A stretch of DNA of 64,000 nucleotides from Stictocephala bisonia (lineage: Eukaryota > Arthropoda > Insecta > Hemiptera > Membracidae): assembly GCA_035578905.1 (NCBI GenBank), contig JAQJVL010000310.1, positions 744,001 to 808,000 of the forward strand, read 5' to 3'. A program made the translations under genes and the position numbers. Below, one piece after another: positions 37,644 to 49,142 of the stretch. Within the stretch, counting starts at the first letter, position 1. Every line of letters begins with the position of its first letter. Under the pieces are notes generated by a model. The model did not search any database. It was given only the letters and a program-made list of their open reading frames with translations, and was not told where the DNA came from.

Positions 37644-39400
37644 TATAATACCAAAGAGTCATTTTATGGACTGGCCATTTCAAAACAAACGCCACCATGA
37701 AATTCATGGACGCCAACAAACAAGTTATGGTAATTCACCACTGGTTTTGTGTAAAAACACAGAATTATCTTTATTATTCAGGTCCAAAATGAGCGCAAAC
37801 CGATGGTTACACCGCAGCGCCACCGGTGTTGGCAAAAACTGGTCCGGTAGCTGAGCAACAAGTGGCACAGTGTTTTGGGCAAGCGACATAAAGTTCTCCC
37901 AAATTACACCTAATAAATGAAAACTCGCAAGCACAGAATGGGAGCGGGTAGATTGGCCAATTTGGGAGGTTGCGGCAGAGCTGCAACTATTTCGATAATT
38001 ACAGTTACAACAATGTTAAAGAGTGGTTTGGGCTAATCTTGGGTCAGCCCGGCGCCTTGGAGCTACCGGTGTCTGAGGATCCTTTACAGCGTGCTATATC
38101 TATTTTACAAAAGGTATGATAATAAACTTTGAGATCTGTCCATATCAATTGCCTTTTTAACAAATTTTATTTAGAAATTTGAAATGGAAACGTCTAAATA
38201 TCATAGCTCATCTAAATAGCTAAACATCATCAACACTCACATAATTTTTAAAGAGTACGGTAGCTCTTCGAAATAAAAACATTGGTAGAAGTTGTATTTT
38301 TCGGAATCTTTTAAACTTTTGGATGGGCCCCTAGTTCTTCAATGCATTGTGACTCACTCTCGTAAAATATTACTGGACTCATCAAAGGTGGTGGGCGCGA
38401 AGGCACCGGACTTAGGAGGGCCCAGAATGAATAACACAAGTTACGACTAGAAATGGAGTTGATTTAAAAAAAGTTATATTTTTTTTCTTTTTTTCAGCAG
38501 CTAACAAGAATTAAATTGAAAAAATTAGGCTGTTGCTAGTTCAAGACTTAAATAACGTTTGAGATCCATCCAACAATATTAAGAAGTTTTTAATAAATAA
38601 ATATAAATAAACTAGGAAAAATAAATAACAACAAAATAGGCAAGGTTTTGACAATGTAAAAAATATTAAATAAATAAATAATAAAATACAACAACGAATC
38701 GCAACAAGAAAACAATACTTAACAATAACTATAAATAAAAGGAAAGATAACAAATTAATGAATTAAAACACAAAACAATATAATATGGGCAGTAAATAGC
38801 CGGGGCTTCGGGAACGCAAAAACGTAATACCAAGGTTTAGCCGATTTTGAAAAGGAAAAAACAAAATAATTAATTTAACAATTCCACCAAATCCTGAGGA
38901 CAAGACAGGGCGACTCCTAATTTGAAAGGAAGTTAAAAACAATCCCCCAAGAAACCCGTTAGCAATAAAAAGCCCCACCATAGAAAAGGAAATAATAATA
39001 AATAAAAATTATAAAAATAAAGTCTAACTGTTCTCTCCTATAAAGCCCAGAAAAACCTTCCCTTAAACTAAAGTCCACTTAAAACAAAAGTCCCACCCTA
39101 AAAAAGAAAAATACACAAGATTCACAGTACTTCAAAAACTGTTGAAAATAAGGTCCATATGTGCCCAAGAGGGTTAGAAAGTAAAAGGGGGGAGGTCACC
39201 TGCGTGCTGACGACTTGTCCTGGAGGAAGCCGTCTCACAGTGGAGAAGGGCAGGTGGCAGCCCTAGCCTCCTCTGGGCCGCACAGAAGAAAAACAGTCTC
39301 AGCTCGCAAGTCCCGCAACCGTACCTCCAGACACCTTCAGACCGAAGAAAATAGCAAGCAGGTGACCATCCGTCTCCCTCCAGAACTCTGGAGTTCTGGA
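37644..39400. other. Intergenic, nothing firmly recognised
   Basis: Long AT-rich part (38100-39180). A segment at 39200-39400 reads as a basic peptide (RRKTVSARKSRNRTSRHLQT) ending where the SINE begins, but no family is recognised. Confidence 0.4.
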
Positions 39401-39404
39401 GTCG

Positions 39405-39866
39405 GCACTGGTGGCGCAGTGCTGTAACTCAGCTACTTGGGGACAAAGTGTTTGGGAGATTGTAGGCGATAGGTTCAATGCTCGGTTCTCTTAATACTGG
39501 CACGGCGTCCGCTCAATGGTTGTCATCAATATAGACACTACTAGAGAGGTCTGGAGTGTCCGTGTTGAATGGTAGTCAAGGTTCGGGTGTTGTGTGGGGG
39601 AGAGAACTAAGTGTCAAACTTGTCAGTTAGCTGAAAATCAGACCAACAATACGTGGTTCGGATTCCACGTAAAGCTGTAGGTCCCATAGTTGCCCTGGTG
39701 GGCTATTAATAAATAGTCCTTTCTGAGCTAAGTCGAACTCAGATAGTAACAATGACTACACTCGTTCATCTACACTCATCACACTCATTCACGCCTTATA
39801 TTCGCTCATATCTCTACGATCGGCGTCTTAGAGATGAATAATAATGAATGAATAAATAATAATTAC
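39405..39866 (+). mobile_element. Full-length tRNA-derived SINE
   Basis: An A-box-like TGGTGGCGCAGTGCTGTAAC starts near 39410 and a B-box-like GATAGGTTCAATGCTCGG lies near 39468. The long body matches 34088-34490, and the 3' domain (ACAATGACTACACTCGTTCA, CGATCGGCGTCTTAGAG) matches 17309-17585. It ends in ATGAATGAATAAATAATAAT. The total length (about 460 bp) suggests a composite tRNA head, central body and LINE-type tail. Confidence 0.83.
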
Positions 39867-40194
39867 TGGAGCCGAAGAGACTTTAGCCAGTCATAAAGAC
39901 GATGACGATATGCAGCAGTCCAATTACGGCGAACAAGACATAACGAACACCAACAGGAAAACCGGAACAACAAAATGGAACACAGAGACACTACTGTTCT
40001 CTAACAAGAAAAACTAAAACAAAGAAAGAGTAATTTGGGCTATCCCAGAGGCATCAATTCCTGTTAATACAGAATTTATTTTGTTGCCGTAATAAAAATC
40101 TGGTACTTTTTTTGTATAAAGCCCGTCGTTCCGTTTCACTATTCAAAAGCTTTGATAACTTCACAGATGTTTAGCTTGAGTAGATACGTCTTGT

Positions 40195-40790
40195 GAATCG
40201 GTTGTAGCTCGTTGAATAGTAGATTTGCTTCTGAGAGGTTTGTTGTTTACAATTAATGTAGGCACCTTGAGTACGCCAACTAACTGCCGCAGCTCGTTGA
40301 ACAGAAGACTTGCTTCTGAGAGGTTCGTCATTTACCATGAATGTGGGCATCGTATGTGCGTCAACTAACTGCCGCAGCTCGTTGAACAGAAGACTTGCTT
40401 CTGAGAGGTTCGTCATTTAACATGAATGTAGGCATCGTATGTGCGTCAACTAACTGCCGCAGCTCGTTGAACAGAAGACTTGCTTCTGAGAGGTTCTTCA
40501 TTTAACATGAATGTGGGCATCGTATGTGCGTCAACTAACTGTCGCAGCTCGTTGAACAGAAGACTTGCTTCTGAGAGGTTCGTCATTTACCATGAATGTG
40601 GGCATCGTATGTGCATCAACTAACTGCCGCAGCTCGTTGAACAGTAGACTTGCTCTGAGAGTTTCATTGCTGGTGAGAATATAGGCTGCTTGGTGAAGAA
40701 TATAGGCACCGCGAGTGCGCCAACTTACTCTTGAACAACAGCTCGTTGAACAGTACATTTGCTTCTGAGAGTTTCGTTGCTAACCGAGAA
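40195..40790. repeat. 85-bp tandem repeat, about 7 copies
   Basis: Units carry CTGCCGCAGCTCGTTGAACA, GAAGACTTGCTTCTGAGAGG and GCATCGTATGTGCGTCAACT. The four central copies are close to identical, and the outer copies are diverged and partly rearranged. Confidence 0.94.
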
Positions 40791-40810
40791 TGAAGGCAAC
40801 AGAAAGAACT

Positions 40811-41045
40811 ACAACAACAGTGAGCAGCCTTCAACCACAACACGTCATTGTTGTAGAAGTCAGTGCAGTTTCAGCTCCAGCCAGTGGCAATGACACAGTG
40901 GCGCCTGGAACTGGAAGGTACATGTGTGTTACAACAAAAGTGAGCAGCCTTCAACCACAACACGTCATTGTTGTAGAAGTCAGTGCAGTGTCAGCTCCAG
41001 CCAGTGGCAATGACTTACAGTGGCGCCTGGAGCTGGAAGGTGCAG
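40811..41045. repeat. 120-bp tandem duplication
   Basis: TGAGCAGCCTTCAACCACAA occurs at 40821 and 40941, followed in both by CAGTGCAGT(T/G)TCAGCTCCAG and CCAGTGGCAATGAC. A 103-codon open frame (plus, 40790-41101) covers both copies but has no recognisable domain and probably follows from the duplication. Confidence 0.9.
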
Positions 41046-41734
41046 ACTCCACAGATCTGGTAGGAATGTTAATAGTGGTCAGCGACATCTGGAAGCAGTA
41101 GCTAAAACGACCCAGACATGGGAATGTTCCTTCGAGGGTGGCCAGTGACAAGTTAGACAACAATTAATTATTTGGACGTCAGTTTCGTTTTGAAAGTCCT
41201 GGGAGATATTTTAGCTTGAGTTTCTGAACGTAATTGTCCACATTTGTGGGGTTTCTCTCTCAAAGTGCGCTTCATTGTTCCATGTTACGTTCGATTCAAC
41301 ATGCGTTAACTTTTGTATTTTCAATAAGAGTGCAACTTAAAAGTATAATTTTCCCTGTCCATATTCTAACCTCGTTAATTAAAGACCCATTAAAGTGATA
41401 GATTTTTGTTGGCAGGTATACCTGCTAATAGTGTATCAATGCATGTAAAATGAAAGTAATTTGTTTAAAACAATATTAATTTTAAAACTCTTAATTTTTG
41501 TTTTTAACAAAAAAGTGATTGTTTATGACAGTGTTTTGTTTATAAATTTACCGATGATGTTTAAGAACAACTTAGTTCTCCTCTCCACACGGCCAGATCA
41601 TCCATAGAAAAATCAGGCAGTATTTTTTTTTTTTTTGTATTTGTTTCCTGACTTATATATCAGTAAAAGCTAATCTTGGATTTCTTCAAAATTTCTGGAA
41701 ACGAACCTTTTAGCATGGAGTAGTTTATTTAAAA
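41046..41734. other. Intergenic, nothing recognised
   Basis: AT-rich sequence without identifiable genes or repeats. Confidence 0.5.
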
Positions 41735-42785
41735 CCCTCCAGGTGCTGACATCGCGTAGCGCGATGTCAGCGCTCGCCGTTGTAGTGCTGACATCGCGTA
41801 GCGCGATGTTAGGTACGCGATCTATTTAAAACGCACTAGCGGCTTTAAACGACTGAATATTACAAAGTATGTTATATAGTATTGAAGTAGAAGAAACGCG
41901 GAACATGTTATACTCTATGGAATACGTCTTTGCTTCAAGACTGCCTCTATACAACAGTTGTTTAGAAGCGTATGTTTTGTTTTCAACACACACCGATTAG
42001 TTGTTATGTGTATTGCCGCTCGGTGTTTGTTTACATTGTAAGTTTGTTATTGTAGTCTATTATTATTGTTTTATTTTGTGTTTTATTATATTTTATCATA
42101 AAAATGAGTGAATTAAGTAGGTCTAGTGCAATAAGAAATGTCTTAGACGAATTGAATGAACAATCGGACATTGAGAGAATGTAAATATAAATAATAAATC
42201 AACTTGTCATTGCTCCAGAATGTAAATTTTTGTACATAAGATATACTTTTTAATTAATTATTTTAGTTTTTTTATTGATTTTTATTGTTATATTTTGTGA
42301 ACTGAAAACATTTTGAGTTGTAAAAGTGAAAAAACACTACATGTTACAATGAAGTGTGTAACTTGTCATTTATTAGTGATTTTTTACGTGGGACTATTTT
42401 CTATTTTATACTCTAACTGAATGTGTCCAAGAAGATAACCTATAAGATGTATATATTTTTGTGTTTATTATTAAGTTTTCTACAATGTGTGTATCTTGGA
42501 TTTTCAATTTTATGTCTTTGGTGAACTGATATATGAACTCAAAGTGAACAAATTGAAAAAGAATTGTCTTCTTTGTAAAGAATAACATCCAGCAATAGTT
42601 TACCATGAAAAGGGAAGTCCTGTTTAAGTACATTTTCTTATTCTATGGGTTTTCTGAAAATAATTATATGTAATATGTACCATTTTCATTAGGTTTATAG
42701 TATTTAAAAAAATATGTTATATACAGTTGCAAACATGATGAAAAACGCCTAGCACTCTAGGAAGTTCAACCCAGCACCTGGAGGG
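41735..42785 (+). mobile_element. Internally deleted piggyBac-like transposon
   Basis: The terminal inverted repeat CCCTCCAGGTGCTG is exact at 41735 and, inverted, at 42785. Just inside the left end are two copies of a hairpin (GCTGACATCGCG, TAG loop, CGCGATGTCAGC) at 41745-41771 and 41787-41810. A 5'-UTR-like region leads to a 26-codon frame at 42104 resembling the acidic N-terminus of piggyBac-like transposases. It is followed directly by AT-rich 3' sequence, so the catalytic part is gone. A TTAA duplication is not clear at the borders. The superfamily is inferred from the CCC ends and N-terminal style. Confidence 0.65.
42104..42184 (+). pseudogene. Transposase N-terminus remnant
   Basis: The start ATG is followed by SELSRSSAIRNVLDELNEQS and DIERM, then a stop (26 residues). 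It resembles the short polar N-terminal leaders of piggyBac-like transposases, and nothing of the DDD catalytic core follows. It is far too short to be functional. Confidence 0.4.
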
Positions 42786-43622
42786 AACGATACTAACTAA
42801 ACACCACACTATTTTGGAAGTTTTGATGAATAACAATAAAATTTACGAAAACTGAATGATACATACATACATTTTTAAATTTTTTACTTCAACGTTCGTA
42901 TTTGGTAGTGACAAAAAAATGAGAAGATCATAATGTTAGACGTTGGAGTTTTTAAATTCATCCAAATATTTTTTAAATTAAGATAATTTAAACCAATATC
43001 TGTACTGTGGGAGACCTTTCGATAGCAACGCAAAATATTCCCAATACTAACAAAATATTCATTAATTAAATGTATTGACCACATTACTAGAATTTGTTTC
43101 ATAATTATTTGAACGTGTGTTTATTTTTCAATATGTTGCATTAAATGAAAAATGTGTATTTCTGATTTTATTATTAACTTTTCTACCCCGTTCTAAGACC
43201 ACTCGTTCAACAAGCCCCTGTCCTCTGACCGTATCAGTCCAGTCATGGGCCTGTTATACTAAACATTTAGACATGTTTGTCACCCACACTGAATAAGCGT
43301 GATATATTGGTCTGTGGGCGGCCCAATGGGTTGGACCCGCTCTTCCTACTTCACATTGTCTTTGGCAACAATCTTCCCACGAAGAAACGGAAGTTTCTCT
43401 TCGGACAGAGAAAAAAGTTAACCCGGAAACAATGGAGAAAGCGGTCAGTGCCCTTCCCGTTGGTCGTTCCTTCACCCCGTGGTCCGGGGTGAGTGGACAC
43501 TGACTGTGGGCGCAATCCACCCGGGATTGTAAATCAGGGTCTGTAGCAGGGCAACGAACGGACTGTAATCGAGACTCACCAAACTCCAGAGGGACAACAC
43601 AGAGGGTGACTGGGAGAAAAAC
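42786..43622. other. Intergenic, nothing recognised
   Basis: AT-rich to about 43190, then a GC-richer block (43260-43560) with open frames on both strands but no recognisable motif. Confidence 0.45.
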
Positions 43623-43635
43623 GTTTATTCTGGTG

Positions 43636-46600
43636 GTATACTACTTTAATACACGTTAGTGTAGTATACATCGATGTATACTATTTTAATACACGTTAGT
43701 GTAGTATACATCGATGTATAATACTTTAATACACGTTAGTGTAGTATACATGGGTGTATAGTTCTTTAATACACGTTAGTGTACTATACATCACTGTATA
43801 GTTCTTTAACACGTTCGCTGCGTCAAAAAAATGCGAAAGGTTCCTAAAATGCGGGAATTTTTTTATTTTAAATTATCTTACCTTAGGTTATCCAAAGGCC
43901 GGAAATGATGTCTAAAGTTGATTTATGATGTCCTTTTATACCGGAAATGACGTATGTCTCCATGTTACACCGGTGTAACACACGCACTGGTCACTTTCTA
44001 TGATACACCGGCGTTACATCCGCAGTCTTGGTTAGGGTTACTGAATATATATAATTCCATTTATTACTTACTATGTCACTATTATTTCACTAAAAACTAT
44101 TCTACAACTATCTATAAATTATTTCCATTGTAGAGATTCACTCTTTATGCGGTTTCATGGTAAAACTCAAAACAACCTGCTGCGCACAAACCGGGTTGTT
44201 CAGGGCACTGAGGGCAATAGTAGGGCGTCATTTTTACCTTCTTATGGAAATGGGACACTCTACATCTTTTTATTTTGACCCTTCCATCATTTCCTCTGGT
44301 ATCGGTCATTTTAATAGAGAATGTTACACCGGTGTTACATACGCATTCTCAGACTAGCCGGTACGTCAAACGGAACGTGGAGCCCGCTCCCCCACTCATT
44401 CAGGCATTGCAGGTTGGCCACAGAACCACCAAAACTCAAGACACCTGCCTTGAGGCACTACATGTGTAACATGCGTGTGTTACACATGTAACACCGGTGT
44501 AACACACGCAGTTTTGGCAATTCCGCGATGTTACACCGGTGTAACATACGCAGCGAACGTGTTAATACACGTTAGAGTAGTATACATCGATGTATTCTTC
44601 TTTAATACACGTTAGTTTAGTACACATCGATGTATACTACTTTAATACACGTTAGTTTAGTACACATCGATGTATACTACTTTAATACACGTTAGTTTAG
44701 TACACATCGATGTATACTACTTTAATACACGTTAGTTTAGTACACATCGATGTATACTACTTTAATACACGTTAGTTTAGTACACATCGATGTATACTAC
44801 TTTAATACACGTTAGTTTAGTACACATCGATGTATACTACTTTAATACACGTTAGTTTAGTACACATCGATGTATACTACTTTAATACACGTTAGTTTAG
44901 TACACATCGATGTATACTACTTTAATACACGTTAGTTTAGTACACATCGATGTATACTACTTTAATACACGTTAGTTTAGTACACATCGATGTATACTAC
45001 TTTAATACACGTTAGTTTAGTACACATCGATGTATACTACTTTAATACACGTTAGTTTAGTACACATCGATGTATACTACTTTAATACACGTTAGTTTAG
45101 TACACATCGATGTATACTACTTTAATACACGTTAGTTTAGTACACATCGATGTATACTACTTTAATACACGTTAGTTTAGTACACATCGATGTATACTAC
45201 TTTAATACACGTTAGTTTAGTACACATCGATGTATACTACTTTAATACACGTTAGTTTAGTACACATCGATGTATACTACTTTAATACACGTTAGTTTAG
45301 TACACATCGATGTATACTACTTTAATACACGTTAGTTTAGTACACATCGATGTATACTACTTTAATACACGTTAGTTTAGTACACATCGATGTATACTAC
45401 TTTAATACACGTTAGTTTAGTACACATCGATGTATACTACTTTAATACACGTTAGTTTAGTACACATCGATGTATACTACTTTAATACACGTTAGTTTAG
45501 TACACATCGATGTATACTACTTTAATACACGTTAGTTTAGTACACATCGATGTATACTACTTTAATACACGTTAGTTTAGTACACATCGATGTATACTAC
45601 TTTAATACACGTTAGTTTAGTACACATCGATGTATACTACTTTAATACACGTTAGTTTAGTACACATCGATGTATATTACTTTAATACACGTTAGTTTAG
45701 TACACATCGATGTATACTACTTTAATACACGTTAGTTTAGTACACATCGATGTATACTACTTTAATACACGTTAGTTTAGTACACATCGATGTATACAAC
45801 TTTAATACACGTTAGTTTAGTACACATCGATGTATACAACTTTAATACACGTTAGTTTAGTACACATCGATGTATACAACTTTAATACACGTTAGTTTAG
45901 TACACATCGATGTATACTACTTTAATACACGTTAGTTTAGTACACATCGATGTATACTACTTTAATACACGTTAGTTTAGTACACATCGATGTATACTAC
46001 TTTAATACACGTTAGTTTAGTACACATCGATGTATACTACTTTAATACACGTTAGTTTAGTACACATCGATGTATTCTTCTTTAATACACGTTAGTTTAG
46101 TACACATCGATGTATACTACTTTAATACACGTTAGTTTAGTACACATCGATGTATACTACTTTAATACACGTTAGTTTAGTACACATCGATGTATACTAC
46201 TTTAATACACGTTAGTTTAGTACACATCGATGTATACTACTTTAATACACGTTAGTTTAGTACACATCGATGTATACTACTTTAATACACGTTAGTTTAG
46301 TACACATCGATGTATACTACTTTAATACACGTTAGTTTAGTATACATCGATGTATACTACTTTAATACACGTTAGTTTAGTACACATCGATGTATACTAC
46401 TTTAATACACGTTAGTTTAGTACACATCGATGTATACTACTTTAATACACGTTAGTTTAGTACACATCGATGTATACTACTTTAATACACGTTAGTTTAG
46501 TACACATCGATGTATACTACTTTAATACACGTTAGTTTAGTACACATCGATGTATACTACTTTAATACACGTTAGTTTAGTACACATCGATGTATACTAC

Positions 46601-48630
46601 TTTAATACACGTTAGTTTAGTACACATCGATGTATACTTCTTTAATACACGTTAGTTTAGTACACATCGATGTATACTACTTTAATACACGTTAGTTTAG
46701 TACACATCGATGTATACTACTTTAATACACGTTAGTTTAGTACACATCGATGTATACTACTTTAATACACGTTAGTTTAGTACACATCGATGTATACTAC
46801 TTTAATACACGTTAGTTTAGTACACATCGATGTATACTACTTTAATACACGTTAGTTTAGTACACATCGATGTATACTACTTTAATACACGTTAGTTTAG
46901 TACACATCGATGTATACTACTTTAATACACGTTAGTTTAGTACACATCGATGTATACTACTTTAATACACGTTAGTGTAGTACACATCGATGTATACTAC
47001 TTTAATACACGTTAGTTTAGTACACATCGATGTATACTACTTTAATACACGTTAGTTTAGTACACATCGATGTATACTACTTTAATACACGTTAGTGTAG
47101 TATACATCGATGTATAATTCTTTAACACACGTTAGTGTAGTATACATCGATGTATAATTCTTTAACACACGTTAGTGTAGTATACATCGATGTATACTAC
47201 ACTAACATGTGTTAAAGAATTATACATCGATGAATACTACACTAACGTGTATTAAAGTAGTATACATCGATGTATTCTACTTTAATACACGTTAGTTTAG
47301 TACACATCGATGTATACTACTTTAATACACGTTAGTTTAGTACACATCGATGTATACTACTTTAATACACGTTAGTGTAGTATACATCGATGTATAATTC
47401 TTTAACACATGTTAGTGTAGTATACATCGATGTATACTACACTAACGTGTGTTAAAGAATTATACATCGATGTATACTACTTTAATACACGTTAGTGTAG
47501 TATACATCGATGTATACTACACTAACATGTGTTAAAGAATTATACATCGATGTATACTACACTAACGTGTATTAAAGTAGTATACATCGATGTGTACTAA
47601 ACTAACGTGTATTAAAGTAGAATACATCGATGTATAATTCTTTAACACACGTTAGTGTAGTATACATCGATGTATACTACACTAACGTGTATTAAAGTAG
47701 TATACATCGATGTATTCTACTTTAATACACGTTAGTTTAGTACACATCGATGTATACTACTTTAATACACGTTAGTGTAGTATACATCGATGTATAATTC
47801 TTTAACACATGTTAGTGTAGTATACATCGATGTATACTACTTTAATACACGTTAGTTTAGTACACATCGATGTATACTACACTAACGTGTATTAAAGTAG
47901 TATACATCGATGTATACTACACTAACGTGTGTTAAAGAATTATACATCGATGTATACTACACTAACGTGTATTAAAGTAGTATACATCGATGTATACTAC
48001 TTTAATACACGTTAGTTTAGTACACATCGATATATACTACTTTAAAACACGTTAGTGTAGTATACATCGATGTATAATTCTTTAACACACGTTAGTGTAG
48101 TATACATCGATGTATACTACTTTAATACACGTTAGTTTAGTACACATCGATGTATACTACTTTAATACACGTTAGTGTAGTATACATCGATGTATAATTC
48201 TTTAACACACGTTAGTTTAGTACACATCGATGTATACTAGTTTAATACACGTTAGTGTAGTATACATCGATGTATTCTTCTTTAATACACGTTTATTTAG
48301 TTCACATCGATGTATACTTCTTTAATACACGTTAGTGTAGTATACATCGATGTATACTACTTTAATACACGTTAGTTTAGTACACATCGATGTATACTAC
48401 TTTAATACACGTTAGTGTAGTATACATAGATGTATACTACTTTAATACACGTTAGTTTAGTACACATCGATGTATACTACTTTAATACACGTTAGTGTAG
48501 TATACATCGATGTATAATTCTTTAACACACGTTAGTGTAGTATACATCGATGTATACTACTTTAATACACGTTAGTTTAGTACACATCGATGTATACTAC
48601 TTTAATACACGTTAGTGTAGTATACATCGA
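43636..48630 (+). repeat. Left arm: about 106 copies of a 40-bp unit
   Basis: Each unit has TTTAATACACGTTAGT(T/G)TAG followed by TA(C/T)ACATCGATGTATACTAC. The segment 44640-47090 is a strikingly homogeneous block of the GTTTAGTACAC variant. Units near both edges carry GTGTAGTATAC. Between 47180 and 48000 several units are inverted relative to their neighbours, with switches falling in the palindrome TATACATCGATGTATA. Confidence 0.97.
43806..44565. mobile_element. TTAA-flanked MITE nested in the repeat array
   Basis: The element (43810-44561) is bordered by TTAA on both sides (43806-43809 and 44562-44565) and has perfect inverted ends CACGTTCGCTGCGT. The target is the TTTAATACACG segment of a 40-bp unit, so the empty site can be read directly. 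Interior copies of the palindrome GTTACACCGGTGTAAC followed by CA(C/T)ACGCA occur near both ends (about 43967, 44008, 44325, 44490 and 44530). piggyBac-like by target preference. Open frames inside (44157, 44275) are not recognised. Confidence 0.9.
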
Positions 48631-49142
48631 TGGGATTGACTGAGATCGAGATCCTCTGAGTCTCTTTGTAGGGAAAATATCCGAAGATTTATTACGTAGC
48701 TGCACATTAAAAAGTGTTTATTCTGGTGGTATTTTAAAGCAGAAATGTTCGTCATAACTAAAAATTCTTGGTAAAGAACCAAATTAAAATGTCGAACAGG
48801 TAGGTACTTATTAAAGTACTAACAAAGTAAATATACGTTTATAGATGTCATGGAATAACACTATTTTGGTATAGGATATATCATATCCAAGTATACCTTC
48901 TATGTATCATATGGTGAATCGCCGTATCTATTTATATGATTCTCTTCAATTCAATTAAAAATAATAAAATTAAATAGTAAACAGTGGTCTCTTGATTATT
49001 TTTAGAACACCTTCGACTAGTCTCGTCAACTCTATGAATCTCTTCGAGAACGAGCGCAGAGAGTGATGTGCAGCTACGTAATAAATCTTCGGATATTTTC
49101 CCTACAAAGAGACTCAGAGGATCTCGAACTCAGTCAATCCCA
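48631..49142. other. Central spacer of the foldback with 77-bp inverted ends
   Basis: 48631-48707 and 49066-49142 are inverted copies (one mismatch seen) and include CTCTTTGTAGGGAAAATATC. The 358 bp between them are AT-rich with no open frame of note. The 17-mer GTTTATTCTGGTGGTAT (48716-48732) also occurs at the outer left edge of the array (43623-43639). Confidence 0.93.

Noticed and set aside
40790..41101. 103-codon open frame over the 120-bp duplication
   Set aside because: It contains an internal duplicate and low-complexity residues, without start context, domain or splice evidence.
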